From the NCBI RefSeq assembly GCF_003206045.1, contig NZ_PZJM01000004.1:257424-321423 (forward strand): a stretch of DNA of 64,000 nucleotides, read 5' to 3'. The position numbers and the translations under genes are program-made. Below the pieces are notes generated by a model that saw nothing but the letters and a program-made list of their open reading frames with translations, ran no database searches and was not told where the DNA came from. This document shows positions 36,562 through 45,714 of the stretch, piece by piece (position 1 is the first letter of the stretch; each line of letters begins with the position of its first letter). The stretch is from Salinicola lusitanus (GTDB lineage Bacteria; Pseudomonadota; Gammaproteobacteria; Pseudomonadales; Halomonadaceae).

Positions 36562-37695
36562 CGAGCGATACCAGGTCTCGAACGCTGATCCCGGCATCGG
36601 GCGGCCCAGCCAATACCCCTGAGCGATGTCACAGCCGGCATGGCGCAGGAGTTGATACTGCGTCTGTGTCTCGACGCCCTCGGCCACGACCTTCATGTGC
36701 AACCGATGGCCGAGGTCGAGGATCGACAAGGTGATTGCTTCGGCGACAGGGTCCTGGTCGGCGCGGGAGACGAAGCTGCGATCGAGTTTCAGCTCGTCGA
36801 AGGCAAGGCGGTGAAGCTGCGTCATCGACGAGTAGCCGGTGCCGAAATCATCCAGCGACAATCGACAGCCACGCTCGCGTAACCCCCGCAGGATATGGGC
36901 GGCGTAACTCAGGCACTCGATGCCAGTGGATTCGGTGACTTCCAGCGTGAGGTGACGCAACGGCGCTCCCCGGGCTTCCGCCAGCAGATCGAACGACGCC
37001 AATACGTCGGCGGACTGGATCCAGGCCGAGGGTATGTTGACGGCCAGGTTCAGTGTCCAGCCATTGGCGTGCCACCGGGCAAGCTGGTCGAACGCCAGGG
37101 TGAGCACTCTCCAGGTCAACTCGACGATGAAGCCATGACGTTCGGCGAGCGGGATGAAAAGATCGGGCGCGATCGTCCCATGATCGCTGGTTTGCCAGCG
37201 CAACAGGGCCTCGGCGCCGGTCACGCGCTCCCGGCGCAGATCGAATTTCGGCTGGTAGACCAGGAAGAATTCGTTGCGTGACAGAGCGCGAACCAGATCC
37301 TCGATGGCGAATTGTCGTGGGCGTGACGCCAGGGGTTCGAGCAGTTGATCCAGGCCGGTCGGCAAGCGTCGCTTCGGCAGAAATCCCAGCATGCCGAGGC
37401 CTTTCTTGCGACCTGCCTGGATGACTCGATCGGCGATATCGTCCGCGCATGCGCTCAACAGCACGATCGAGGCGTCCAGTCGCAGATCCTGAAGATATTG
37501 CAGGACATCGAAACCGTCGAATTCGCCAAGTGCGAAGTCCAGCAAAATCAGGTCGACCGCCATTCTCTCGGGCCCGCGAGCCAGCTCGTCGAGGCCGCCC
37601 ACGGCATCGACCTGATAATCCCGCTGGCTGAGCAGATGCGCGGCCAGGGTGCGGATTTCGTCGTCATCGTCGATGACCAGAGCGCGTCTCGGCAT
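36535..37695 (-). CDS. Response regulator with EAL c-di-GMP phosphodiesterase domain
   Basis: A 386-residue REC-EAL protein. The receiver has D9-D10 and the phosphorylation site D53 in [13 protein letters not shown], with K at about residue 108. The EAL domain begins near residue 130 and keeps the catalytic set: EALLRW, the NIPSAW asparagine, [30 protein letters not shown] and GYWLGRPMP. It should hydrolyse c-di-GMP, probably controlled by phosphorylation. Low c-di-GMP would favour motility over exopolysaccharide. Its neighbours are the hybrid kinase (convergent, overlapping) and the chemoreceptor. Confidence 0.93.
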   Translation of the reverse strand: MPRRALVIDDDDEIRTLAAHLLSQRDYQVDAVGGLDELARGPERMAVDLILLDFALGEFDGFDVLQYLQDLRLDASIVLLSACADDIADRVIQAGRKKGLGMLGFLPKRRLPTGLDQLLEPLASRPRQFAIEDLVRALSRNEFFLVYQPKFDLRRERVTGAEALLRWQTSDHGTIAPDLFIPLAERHGFIVELTWRVLTLAFDQLARWHANGWTLNLAVNIPSAWIQSADVLASFDLLAEARGAPLRHLTLEVTESTGIECLSYAAHILRGLRERGCRLSLDDFGTGYSSMTQLHRLAFDELKLDRSFVSRADQDPVAEAITLSILDLGHRLHMKVVAEGVETQTQYQLLRHAGCDIAQGYWLGRPMPGSAFETWYRSSSVLAASG

Positions 37696-37758
37696 GCTTC
37701 TTCCTTGTTGATGGCAGGATCGGTGCGTTCCAGGACGGCGGCCAGGGCCGCCGTGCCC

Positions 37759-39426
37759 TCAGAACGATTCCCACTCCAGCGCCCGACTGGCCTTCGGTGC
37801 AGTGGTGATGGCGTGCCGATTCGGCGTCGCCGGCGTCGTGGGCGCGCTGGACTTGGCCGGTGGTGCGGTCTGGCTGAGCTTGAAACCCGACAGCAGTTCG
37901 TCCAGCCGCAGTACCTGGTCGCGCATCTCTGCCGCCGCCGCGCGCGACTGCTCGACCATCGAGGCGTTGTGCTGGGTCATGCTGTCGAGGTCGGAGACGG
38001 CCGTATTGACCTGGCCAATGCCGATACTCTGCTCTTTGGTGCCGGCACTGATCTCGTTGATCACATCGTTGACATGCTGAACGCTCTTGACGATGTCCTG
38101 CATCGCGCTTCCTGCCCGGTCCACCAGCTCCGCACCGCTGCGCGCGTGGGCGACGGAGGTGTCGATCAGCGTGCGGATCTCGTTGGAGGCCTCGCTGGAG
38201 CGACTTGCCAGAACTCTGACTTCCTGAGCGACGACGGCAAAGCCACGACCGTGCTCACCCGCGCGAGCGGCTTCCACCGACGCGTTGAGCGCGAGGATGT
38301 TGGTCTGGAAGGCGATGCTGTCGATCATCGCGATGATCTCGCTGATCCGGTTCGATGAATCCCGTATGTCGCCCATGGTAGCGATCACCGCTTGCATCGT
38401 GTTCTGACCGGCCCTGGCGTTGTCGACGGTGTCCTGGGTCAATCGAGAGGCTTGCTGAGCCGAATCCGCGGTGTTCTTGACCGTGGCGGAGATCTGCTCC
38501 ATCGAGGCTGAAGTCTGCTGCAGGTTCGACGCCGACTGCTCGGTACGGGAAGCGAGATCGTCGCTGCTGTGGGCAATTTCGTCAGCCGCGACGCTGACCG
38601 AGGCGGTGCTGTTGCGAACGCCCTGCAACAGTTTGTCGATCCGGGCGATGAAATTGTCGAACTGGGTTGCCAGATCGCCGATCTCGTCTCGCCGGCGGCT
38701 GGCGATTCGGGCGGTCAAGTCACCGTCGCCCTCCGAGATTTCCCGGATGCGGGCGGTGATCTGGCGAAGCGCTCGGGACATCAGGAGCGGCCCGCCCAGG
38801 GCGAGAGAGACCGAGAGCACGAGGACGACGATACCGAACCCGATGATCGCGGTTTCCTGGGTGTCGGCGCGGGAGAGCGCGGCGGACTCCAGCTCGGGAA
38901 TGAGTTCGAAAGCACGCTGCCCCGCAAGATCGTAGATCAGGCGCAGTTCCTCGAAGGCTGTCAGGGAGTCGCCTTCCAACTGATCGCGTGCCGCCGCGGT
39001 GTCGCCATTGGCGTGAAGATCGAAAGTCTTTCGTGAGGCGTCGAGCCAGTTCCGGTATTTGTCATCCACACCGGCGGTCGTCGCGACCACCTCCGGGTAG
39101 TCGGCCATCAGGGTCCGGAAATTCGTGATGCGATCCCAGGCCTGGCGGGCGTTTTCACTATGCGCGTCCAACGCCTGTCGGGCGCGCTCGGAGCCTGGTG
39201 TCGACCGCAGGAATTCGAGTTCGGCGACTCTGGACTGATAAAGATCGCGGTCGCCGTTCAGGACATCGCCAATCGCGGCATTGAACGTGCCGCCAAACTC
39301 CTGCATGCGAGATTTGAGAGATTCTATCAATCGGTAGTCGGCCAGATAGACAATCATCAAGGCGAGAGGGATCAGGAGAAACGCGAGCGTGTACTTGATG
39401 CGGATTTGTCGAAAATTGGTCAGCAT
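37759..39426 (-). CDS. Methyl-accepting chemotaxis protein
   Basis: A 555-residue inner-membrane chemoreceptor. It has a TM helix at about 10-30, a four-helix-bundle periplasmic domain of about 160 residues, a second TM at about 190-215, a HAMP domain, and a long cytoplasmic coiled coil. The signalling tip reads QTNILALNASVEAARAGEHGRGFAVVA. The C-terminal EWESF is a CheR/CheB docking pentapeptide of the W-x-x-F type (E. coli NWETF), so the receptor should undergo adaptational methylation. The ATG at 39426 was chosen because it opens the signal anchor. The ligand is unknown. Confidence 0.94.
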   Translation of the reverse strand: MLTNFRQIRIKYTLAFLLIPLALMIVYLADYRLIESLKSRMQEFGGTFNAAIGDVLNGDRDLYQSRVAELEFLRSTPGSERARQALDAHSENARQAWDRITNFRTLMADYPEVVATTAGVDDKYRNWLDASRKTFDLHANGDTAAARDQLEGDSLTAFEELRLIYDLAGQRAFELIPELESAALSRADTQETAIIGFGIVVLVLSVSLALGGPLLMSRALRQITARIREISEGDGDLTARIASRRRDEIGDLATQFDNFIARIDKLLQGVRNSTASVSVAADEIAHSSDDLASRTEQSASNLQQTSASMEQISATVKNTADSAQQASRLTQDTVDNARAGQNTMQAVIATMGDIRDSSNRISEIIAMIDSIAFQTNILALNASVEAARAGEHGRGFAVVAQEVRVLASRSSEASNEIRTLIDTSVAHARSGAELVDRAGSAMQDIVKSVQHVNDVINEISAGTKEQSIGIGQVNTAVSDLDSMTQHNASMVEQSRAAAAEMRDQVLRLDELLSGFKLSQTAPPAKSSAPTTPATPNRHAITTAPKASRALEWESF

Positions 39427-39684
39427 GGACGTTGCCTCGGTTCGGGGTAGGTAACCGATAAATAAGGCGCTTCTCATGCTTAGTCGACTATGCAACCCGA
39501 TATGTCACGTTTGTTGACATTGCCGGATTTTCTGAATAGCACTTTCGTCTTGCTGGCGTAAAGAACTATCCAATCCGGCCGATATTGCTGGATTTTACTC
39601 CCCTTTTTCGACCACATCTCCATGATGTATTGCGCGGAAAACTCTCCGGATACAGCGTCGGAAACGGTTGGGCAGGTATTGCCA

Positions 39685-40209
39685 TTATGGCTTGGCGAGA
39701 GCGGATTCGTGGGTCAATAGCCACTGTTTTCTGGCGACACCTCCCGCATAGCCCGTCAATCTGCCGTTGCTGCCGATCACTCGGTGGCAGGGGACGACGA
39801 GAGAGATCGGATTGCGTCCGTTGGCGGCGCCGACCGCTCTGACCGCCGACGGGGCGCCGATCTCCACGGCGATGTCGCGATAACTGCGAGTCTGGCCATA
39901 GGGGATTGCCCGAAGCGCCTGCCAGACCCGGGCCTGGAAGTCGGTGCCACGAGGGGCCAGCGGCAGGTCGAATGTCGTCAGCTCCCCCTGGAAGTAGGCC
40001 TCCAGTTGCCGCGCGCATTGCGCGGTGACGGCATTGGGGTTGTCGACGTGATCCGGTGTCTTCGAGAAAGCGATCCAGGTCAGGCCCTGCGCGGTGGCGC
40101 GAATCTCGATGGGGCCCAGGGGGATCGAGGCCGACGGTTGATAGCGCTGGACGAATTCGTCGTGACGCGTCGGCAGACGGGCGTCGTACTGAGGGAAGTC
40201 GGTGTTCAT
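39685..40209 (-). CDS. ogt: Methylated-DNA-[protein]-cysteine S-methyltransferase
   Basis: A 174-residue suicide repair protein that removes methyl groups from O6-methylguanine. The active-site motif is VVPCHRVI, preceded by NPIS, with helix-turn-helix region [19 protein letters not shown]. The length matches Ogt. The ATG at 40209 overlaps the stop of the Ada-AlkA gene (ATGA), so the two repair proteins are co-expressed. A 258-bp gap follows before the chemoreceptor gene; it holds no gene and only weak stems. Confidence 0.94.
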   Translation of the reverse strand: MNTDFPQYDARLPTRHDEFVQRYQPSASIPLGPIEIRATAQGLTWIAFSKTPDHVDNPNAVTAQCARQLEAYFQGELTTFDLPLAPRGTDFQARVWQALRAIPYGQTRSYRDIAVEIGAPSAVRAVGAANGRNPISLVVPCHRVIGSNGRLTGYAGGVARKQWLLTHESALAKP

Positions 40210-41570
40210 AGGATCTGGTTCCAGAGCTGCATTGTGAGATAGCTGCGCCACGGGGACGCGGAGGCGACATCCACGGGCGTCTCCCGACGAGCGAGCGCGC
40301 GGCGCAGACCGACATCGCCGTCCAGCCAGACGTCGGGGTCGCCGTTCCCGCGCATGGCGACCACGTTGGCCGTCCATGGGCCGATGCCCTTGAGCGAGAG
40401 CCACTGCCGTGGGTCGTCGCCGATGTCCCCCCGGTCATGGGCGCTCGCCAGCCGCCGGACGGTTTCCCGGCGGCTGGCGGGCAGCTTCAGGAAAGCCAGA
40501 TCGCTGGCGGCGATGGCGCTGGCGGTAGGGAAGCGCCGGCGTCCGCCGGTTTCGGTCTCCCCGAGGTGGTCGACCAGGCTCTGGATCAGGCGATTGGCGG
40601 CGGCGATCGAGATCTGCTGGCCGAGCACGGCACGGATGCCGGCTTCGAAGACGCTCCAGGACCCCGGCAGGCGCAGCCCCTCGGCCAGCGGTAGATCCGG
40701 TAGATGCCGCTGGAGGTGGGCTTCGATGGTGGCGGTGTCGGCATCCAGGTCCAGCATCCGCCGGATCTGACCCACGATGGCACTGAGGTCGCCGAGCTCG
40801 CTCAGGACCAGCGTGACCACGAACTGGTGGCGTTCTTGGTCGTGCCTGGCCTCGAAGTAGCCGGTGGTCTCCCCCTGTCTCAGGGTCCGCCCTAATGAAT
40901 GTTCGTCGACCCACTCCAGGCCGTCGATGACGTGAAGCGCATAGAAATGGCGCAGACGCTCCCACTGGTAGGGCGGGCGATAGGCGAGCTTGACGGTCAG
41001 GGCGGCGCTGTTGCGCTTGCGCCGTCGGATATCGCTGGGGGCCAGCGCCATCTGTCGTCTGAAGGCGTCGTTGAAACGCCGGAGACTGGAGAAGCCGCTG
41101 GCGTGGGCGACATCGATCACCGGCAACGTCGTCTCGTGCAGCAGTTTCTTGGCGAACAGGCACTGGCGGTAGATCGCGTACGCCTTGGGCGATACCCCGA
41201 ACCGACGCTGGAACAGCTGGCGCAGATAGCGCTCGCCGATGCCCAGCCTGTCGCAAAGCGCCGTGACATTGCCCTGTTGCAGCGCGCCGGCATCGATCAG
41301 ACGAATGGCCCGCGCCAGCGTGGTCTGAGGCCCCTGCCAGGCGGGAGAGTCCGGTGCACTGTCCGGACGGCAGCGCAGGCAGGGGCGAAAACCGGCGCGG
41401 GCAGCGGCGACCGCCGACTCGAAGTAGCGAACGTGGCGCTCCTGCGGGAGGGTCGCCGGGCAGATCGGGCGGCAGAAGATCCCGGTGGTTTCCACCGCAA
41501 TGAAGAAGCGACCGTCGAAGCGGGCGTCTCGGGCCAGGCGGGCACTGCGGCACTGCTGAGGGTCGAGCAT
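40206..41570 (-). CDS. Ada-AlkA fusion: methylphosphotriester sensor and 3-methyladenine glycosylase
   Basis: A 454-residue three-part protein. The N-terminal Ada zinc domain carries C33, C37, C64 and C67 ([10 protein letters not shown] and RPCLRCRPD); the first cysteine would accept methyl groups from DNA phosphotriesters. The middle is an AraC-type helix-turn-helix pair (about 85-165: [20 protein letters not shown] and [18 protein letters not shown]). The C-terminal AlkA domain has VLGQQIS and [14 protein letters not shown], followed by an aspartate in [12 protein letters not shown]. It therefore senses alkylation, activates genes (including probably its own ogt operon), and excises damaged bases. 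Confidence 0.93.
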   Translation of the reverse strand: MLDPQQCRSARLARDARFDGRFFIAVETTGIFCRPICPATLPQERHVRYFESAVAAARAGFRPCLRCRPDSAPDSPAWQGPQTTLARAIRLIDAGALQQGNVTALCDRLGIGERYLRQLFQRRFGVSPKAYAIYRQCLFAKKLLHETTLPVIDVAHASGFSSLRRFNDAFRRQMALAPSDIRRRKRNSAALTVKLAYRPPYQWERLRHFYALHVIDGLEWVDEHSLGRTLRQGETTGYFEARHDQERHQFVVTLVLSELGDLSAIVGQIRRMLDLDADTATIEAHLQRHLPDLPLAEGLRLPGSWSVFEAGIRAVLGQQISIAAANRLIQSLVDHLGETETGGRRRFPTASAIAASDLAFLKLPASRRETVRRLASAHDRGDIGDDPRQWLSLKGIGPWTANVVAMRGNGDPDVWLDGDVGLRRALARRETPVDVASASPWRSYLTMQLWNQIL

Positions 41571-41690
41571 GAGGGCGTGTCCTGATCATCGTCTCGGCCT
41601 CATTGTAGCGGGACGAGTCGGCGGGACCGGCCGGATCCGGCACTCAATGATTGCCACGGCGAGGATATCGGATCGTCGGATCGAGGCAAG

Positions 41691-41713
41691 AACGGCGCCC
41701 GTGAGGCGCCGTT
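41691..41713 (-). terminator. Terminator-like hairpin after yjbH
   Basis: A perfect 9-bp stem (AACGGCGCC at 41691-41699 with GGCGCCGTT at 41705-41713) and a 5-nt loop lie 30 bp after the yjbH stop. Read on the minus strand, the stem ends in GTT followed by CTTGCCT, a short T tract. It separates the yjb operon from the upstream end of the repair operon. Confidence 0.65.
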
Positions 41714-41742
41714 CGAGAGCGAGGCTGGCAGGTCGCCCGCCG

Positions 41743-43884
41743 CTACTCCCAGAGCTTGTCGTAGTCATTCCAGTAGTGACCCATGTCGCGATCCTGGGTC
41801 AGGCCATAGAGCGTGTAGCGGCGGGCGAGACGGGCGCCGCCATCGCGGGTCAGCGGCTGCCAGGCGATGGTCGTGCTGCTGCGGCTCGATTCCGAGAAGA
41901 AGACATCTAGCGGGATCGAGACGTAGAGCCCCTTGTCGAAACTGCCTTCGCCGTAGTCGTCGCCGGCGTCCGTCAGCGTTGCCCAGGCACCGATCCGCAC
42001 CCCGGAATCGAACTGGCGGGAAAGATCGAATGTTGCGCCGAGGTCCTTGGCCAGATAGCGACCCACGCTGACCTGAGCGAGAACATCCTCGATGCCGGTC
42101 TCGATATAGGCGGTGGCGTGACCGGTCCAGGTGTCGTAGTCGCGCATGTCGAAGCGCTGGTCGAAATCCCGCTGCTTGACCCAGTTGAGGTCGACGCCGA
42201 ACGCCACCGGGCTGTTGAAGGGGCGATAGAGCACTTCGCCACCGGCGCCGGCATACATCATCTCGAGCAGACCGCCGTAGGCCATACCGTACCAGTCCTG
42301 GCCGAATCGCAGGGTGCGGGTGTACTGCAGGTTGTAGATACCGAGACTGGTTTCATCCAGATAGCTGTTGATGTTGGTGCGAACGCGAGGCAGCCTCGAA
42401 TTGGCGACGTAGTCGAAGTCATCGAAATTGTCCGCCAGGTTCAGGGCGGCGCGGCCGCTGAACCAGCCGTTGGGGTCGGTGCGGTATTCGGCGTCGAGCT
42501 TGGCATAGATCTGATAGAGGTAGCCGTCGGGACCTCCCAGGTTCTGATTCAAGCCCGGCGACAGGCTCCAGGTGAACTGATCGAGATCGTTCTGATAGAG
42601 CAGCTCGCCGGCGGGAGGGGTGTCGCCGGGTTGCGTCAATGCCGAGGCGTACAGACCGTAGCGATACTGCTGGTCATAGGCCGTGGAACCGGCTGCGTCG
42701 AGATAGGCCTGGCGATCATGGACATCGTCGCGCAGTCCCATGCCGACAGTCTGCCAGCGGTAGCGGTACGTGCCGATATCTTCCGCGGTATGGTTGTTGA
42801 GGATGCGATTGGCGCGGCCTTCGCTCTCCAGCATCGAGCGATACTTTGTCGCCTCGGCCTCGACGATCAACTCGTCGTCGTCGCGGGTGATACGCCGCAC
42901 GCGCATCCCGGCATTGGCCTGCAGTTCCGAACTGACGGCTTGCCAGTCCTGTGCGGTCCGCTCCGGTGCCGCCTGGATCGGTACCGGGCGCGGATCGTCG
43001 GTCTTGGGTTGGGCAAGGCCGGCGAGATTGCCTCGGAAGGTGATACCGAACATGGCGGTGTCGCCGCGCTCCCATCCGGCGCTCAACGAGACGTTGTCGT
43101 TGAGGCTCAGGCGGGCCCCGAGATTGAGCGGAGAGGATTGCGCCAGGGTGGTCTCGAACGGTTCGCTCCGGTAGTCGTTGCCATCGTATTCGAGCTGGAG
43201 GGTCAGCGGCTCCCAGCCGGTCTGGTATTCGATGCCGCCGAACAGCCCGACGTCGCCGCTGAAGATGTCGCCGAACTCGAAGTCGCCGGCTTCATCGGGG
43301 TTCTCCGTGGAGCGCTCGTCGAATCGATCCGATACCGCCCCCAGCGGATTGCCGATGCCGCCACCATTGGCCAGATAGCCCCAGCCCAGCCCGAGCGTGA
43401 AATCGAAGTCGTACCAGCGTTTGCTGGCGACCAGGTACTCGCTGCCGAAGAGGCCGGTACCGCCGAAGTCGCGGAAGCCCAGCGCCACGGCTGGCGTGTT
43501 GCGGTCCTCCTCGAGTAACCGCAACTTGAAGTCGATCCCTTTGTCCAGGTAGGCGCGCCCGGGATCGCTGGAGGCCGGGTAGTCCTGGTTGGTGATCGCC
43601 GTGTAGCGAAAGCCGGCCTCCAGCCAGTCCATCGGCTGAAAGCTGATGTTGTAGCGGAGGTAGGGCGACACATGGCTGTGATTGAGGGAGATGTCCCCCA
43701 AGGGTGCCATGCGTGCCGTCGGCGTCTGCATCAGCCCGACGCCGCCGAAATCGGTACGGGCCTGCCCCAGGTCTGCCTGCACGATGGGGGCGTGCGCCAT
43801 CAGCATCGGGAGCGAGACTCCCATGACCGGGGTGAAAAGGCGCAGCTGCGTCCAACGGCGATCTGCGAATGTCGTCATGAGCAT
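41743..43884 (-). CDS. yjbH: YjbH-type outer-membrane polysaccharide protein
   Basis: A 713-residue secreted beta-rich protein of the YjbH/GfcD family. The signal peptide ends near VQADLG (about residue 38). Early family segments are GGVGLMQTPTARMAPLGDISL, RYTAITNQDY and DKGIDFKLRLLEED. The C-terminal 250 residues have alternating aromatic patterns of an outer-membrane beta-barrel, ending in HYWNDYDKLWE. Recent views see these proteins as tandem barrels that conduct polysaccharide across the outer membrane, working with the GfcC-like YjbG. It starts 3 bp after yjbG. Confidence 0.92.
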   Translation of the reverse strand: MLMTTFADRRWTQLRLFTPVMGVSLPMLMAHAPIVQADLGQARTDFGGVGLMQTPTARMAPLGDISLNHSHVSPYLRYNISFQPMDWLEAGFRYTAITNQDYPASSDPGRAYLDKGIDFKLRLLEEDRNTPAVALGFRDFGGTGLFGSEYLVASKRWYDFDFTLGLGWGYLANGGGIGNPLGAVSDRFDERSTENPDEAGDFEFGDIFSGDVGLFGGIEYQTGWEPLTLQLEYDGNDYRSEPFETTLAQSSPLNLGARLSLNDNVSLSAGWERGDTAMFGITFRGNLAGLAQPKTDDPRPVPIQAAPERTAQDWQAVSSELQANAGMRVRRITRDDDELIVEAEATKYRSMLESEGRANRILNNHTAEDIGTYRYRWQTVGMGLRDDVHDRQAYLDAAGSTAYDQQYRYGLYASALTQPGDTPPAGELLYQNDLDQFTWSLSPGLNQNLGGPDGYLYQIYAKLDAEYRTDPNGWFSGRAALNLADNFDDFDYVANSRLPRVRTNINSYLDETSLGIYNLQYTRTLRFGQDWYGMAYGGLLEMMYAGAGGEVLYRPFNSPVAFGVDLNWVKQRDFDQRFDMRDYDTWTGHATAYIETGIEDVLAQVSVGRYLAKDLGATFDLSRQFDSGVRIGAWATLTDAGDDYGEGSFDKGLYVSIPLDVFFSESSRSSTTIAWQPLTRDGGARLARRYTLYGLTQDRDMGHYWNDYDKLWE

Positions 43885-43887
43885 GGC

Positions 43888-44724
43888 TTATTGATAGAGA
43901 TGGGCTGGATCGAGCGTGATGCATTCGTCGCCGGGCATGCGTGTGGCCAGAAACTGGGGTAGGGCCATATCGACCCACTGGGCGCCGACCGAGTCCAGGG
44001 GCAGGGGGACCACCACGCGGGTGCCGGGGACCAGCGGTGCTCGCTGGTGATTCCAGGCGGCGATGCCCAGTCGATGAATCTCGCCCTGGGGACTTACCAG
44101 TTGCAGTGTATCGGCACCGATATAGGCGTTCTCGTCGAGTCGGGCGAGCAACGTATCGGTGGTCATGCCCGGCTCCCACGCCAGCCTGGTGATGCCCTGG
44201 GGTGTCCAGGCCTCGATCCATTCGGGGGTCTGGCACCAGCCCAGCGCGTCGACATCCTCGAGTCGGGGCACCTGACGCAGATGCGCCATCAGCCAGGTCG
44301 GATCGACTCGCCCCGGTATCCGCCCCTTGTCCAGTTTGGCGAGCGCCTCGCGCCACGCCTCGAGGCCGTCACCGACCCTGGGTGCGCCCAGTAACCGGGC
44401 TTGCATGGCAAGGCCCTCGAGTTCGGCGTCCAGGCGGCGTTGGCGCTGACGCTCCTCGGCCGTGGCGTCATCTCGAGCCACGAAGGCGCGCGACCAGTTG
44501 ACCGTGGTCTCCCGTTCCACGGTCAACCAGGCATCCAGCAGCGACGGGGAAGGCGACGGTGGCCGACGTCCCTCGATATCGATGGTGAAGGTCGAGGTCG
44601 GTTCGCTGTCGTCCTGGGCGCCGGCGTTACCGGCCAGACTGAGAGCGCACAGTGCGATGGCGATCCAGTAACGCGTGGTGCGCCATGGCTGGCGCCGATG
44701 ATACGGGAAACGGGGGGTCACCAT
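43888..44724 (-). CDS. yjbG: YjbG/GfcC-type periplasmic polysaccharide protein
   Basis: A 278-residue exported protein of the capsule GfcC/YjbG family. The signal sequence runs WRTTRYWIAIALCALSLAGN to AGA (about residue 35). The body shows SLBB/ubiquitin-like segments, including LVSPQGEIHRLGIAAWNHQRA and PGTRVVVPL, with Wza-like domain features. The ATG at 44724 gives a normal signal peptide; earlier in-frame codons encode an unlikely arginine-rich extension. It sits between yjbF (73 bp) and yjbH (3 bp). Confidence 0.88.
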   Translation of the reverse strand: MVTPRFPYHRRQPWRTTRYWIAIALCALSLAGNAGAQDDSEPTSTFTIDIEGRRPPSPSPSLLDAWLTVERETTVNWSRAFVARDDATAEERQRQRRLDAELEGLAMQARLLGAPRVGDGLEAWREALAKLDKGRIPGRVDPTWLMAHLRQVPRLEDVDALGWCQTPEWIEAWTPQGITRLAWEPGMTTDTLLARLDENAYIGADTLQLVSPQGEIHRLGIAAWNHQRAPLVPGTRVVVPLPLDSVGAQWVDMALPQFLATRMPGDECITLDPAHLYQ

Positions 44725-44797
44725 GTGTCGATCTCGTCCTTGCTGCGCTTCACGAAAATCCCTGTCTCGCTCTCGCCGAGGGGCGACGCTACCTGGG

Positions 44798-45481
44798 TCA
44801 CCAAGGGCGGGCGACCTGCCAGTCGAATATCGGCGCGCCGGGCCATGGTTGGGTTTCGACCGCCCATAGTCGGCCATCTTCCGGCGCTCGCCAGAGTGTG
44901 CCGTGAGTGACGTTGCCATCCTCCCAGTTCACGGTTTCATGGCAGACCTGCAACGCTCGCGACATCAACGGCAGTTCGACCTGGGAAGGTGCCGCGTCAC
45001 AGTCGAGCAGGGCGGTCGCCTGGCCGTGGTGCAGGTCGCCGTCCGCCGTCTGCCACTCCCGCGTGAGGCGATAGGCGATCGAGGAGGAACTTCCTCTCCA
45101 AGGACTTTCGTCGACGATCTCGCCTTCCTCGCCAGTGATGCTGGTGTCGATCAAGTTCTGCTCGAGACCGGCGCTGCTGTGCAGGTAGCCATCCTTCAGG
45201 GCGACGGTGGCCGAGTCGCGGAACTGCCAGTAGGTCATGTCTCTAACCTGACTCGCCAGGATCACCAGTCCGCCATGCCCCTCGACGTGAAAGTCGAGCG
45301 AGGCGTAGGAAGTGGCGGCGGCCTGGTCGGACACGTCGCCGCTGGCGGAACCCGGAACCAGGCCATCAAGGGCGCGCCCACTGCCCAGGGAGCAGCCGGA
45401 GAGGAGGAGGCTGGCCATGGCGAGACAAAAGAAGACCGCCCGAGGGCGGTCTTCCAGGCGGTAATGACGTGCTGCTGTCAT
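44798..45481 (-). CDS. yjbF: YjbF/GfcB-type lipoprotein
   Basis: A 227-residue outer-membrane lipoprotein of the group 4 capsule GfcB/YjbF family. The lipobox LLSGC (Cys about residue 30) follows a hydrophobic stretch AVFFCLAMASLLL. The ATG at 45481 overlaps the yjbE stop as TAATG and gives a full signal sequence; the ATG at 45418 would leave only nine residues before the cysteine. Consequently the terminator-like hairpin at 45431-45454 lies inside codons 10-17. This is unusual and suggests coupling between translation from yjbE and read-through into yjbF. Confidence 0.88.
   Translation of the reverse strand: MTAARHYRLEDRPRAVFFCLAMASLLLSGCSLGSGRALDGLVPGSASGDVSDQAAATSYASLDFHVEGHGGLVILASQVRDMTYWQFRDSATVALKDGYLHSSAGLEQNLIDTSITGEEGEIVDESPWRGSSSSIAYRLTREWQTADGDLHHGQATALLDCDAAPSQVELPLMSRALQVCHETVNWEDGNVTHGTLWRAPEDGRLWAVETQPWPGAPIFDWQVARPW
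45427..45454 (-). terminator. Intrinsic-terminator-like hairpin inside the start of yjbF
   Basis: Read on the minus strand, GAAGACCGCC pairs perfectly with GGCGGTCTTC around a CTCG loop (45431-45454), and TTTTGT follows. The 10-bp stem begins 27 nt after the yjbE stop. If it works, most transcripts would end after yjbE and a minority would continue into yjbFGH. Ribosomes reinitiating at the overlapping yjbF start would melt it. Confidence 0.7.
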
Positions 45482-45714
45482 TACCGGGTCCCGGTCGTAC
45501 CGGTGGTGCCGGTCGTTCCGGTAGTGCCGTCACTGCCCCCTGCTGCGGCCAGCGCACCGACCGACGACGCCGCAGTGCTGGTGCCGACAGACGAGGCTGT
45601 CGATGCACTAGCGGCGGTGCCGGCTCCGGCGGCGCTGCCCGTTGCGACTTCCTGGGCGACGGCGAGTGAAGAGACAGCCATTAACGCGACTGCCATTATG
45701 GCCAGTTTCTTCAT
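45481..45714 (-). CDS. yjbE: YjbE-type small secreted protein
   Basis: A 77-residue exported protein very like E. coli YjbE: signal peptide MKKLAIMAVALMAVSSLAVA, then a low-complexity body of Ala, Ser, Thr and Gly, and a C-terminal GTT repeat (GTTGTTGTTGTTGTR). It is the first gene of yjbEFGH, an exopolysaccharide-linked operon in E. coli. It has the strongest ribosome-binding site seen nearby (AGGAGG at 45722-45727). Together with the hairpin after its stop this suggests high YjbE output compared with YjbFGH. Confidence 0.9.
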   Translation of the reverse strand: MKKLAIMAVALMAVSSLAVAQEVATGSAAGAGTAASASTASSVGTSTAASSVGALAAAGGSDGTTGTTGTTGTTGTR

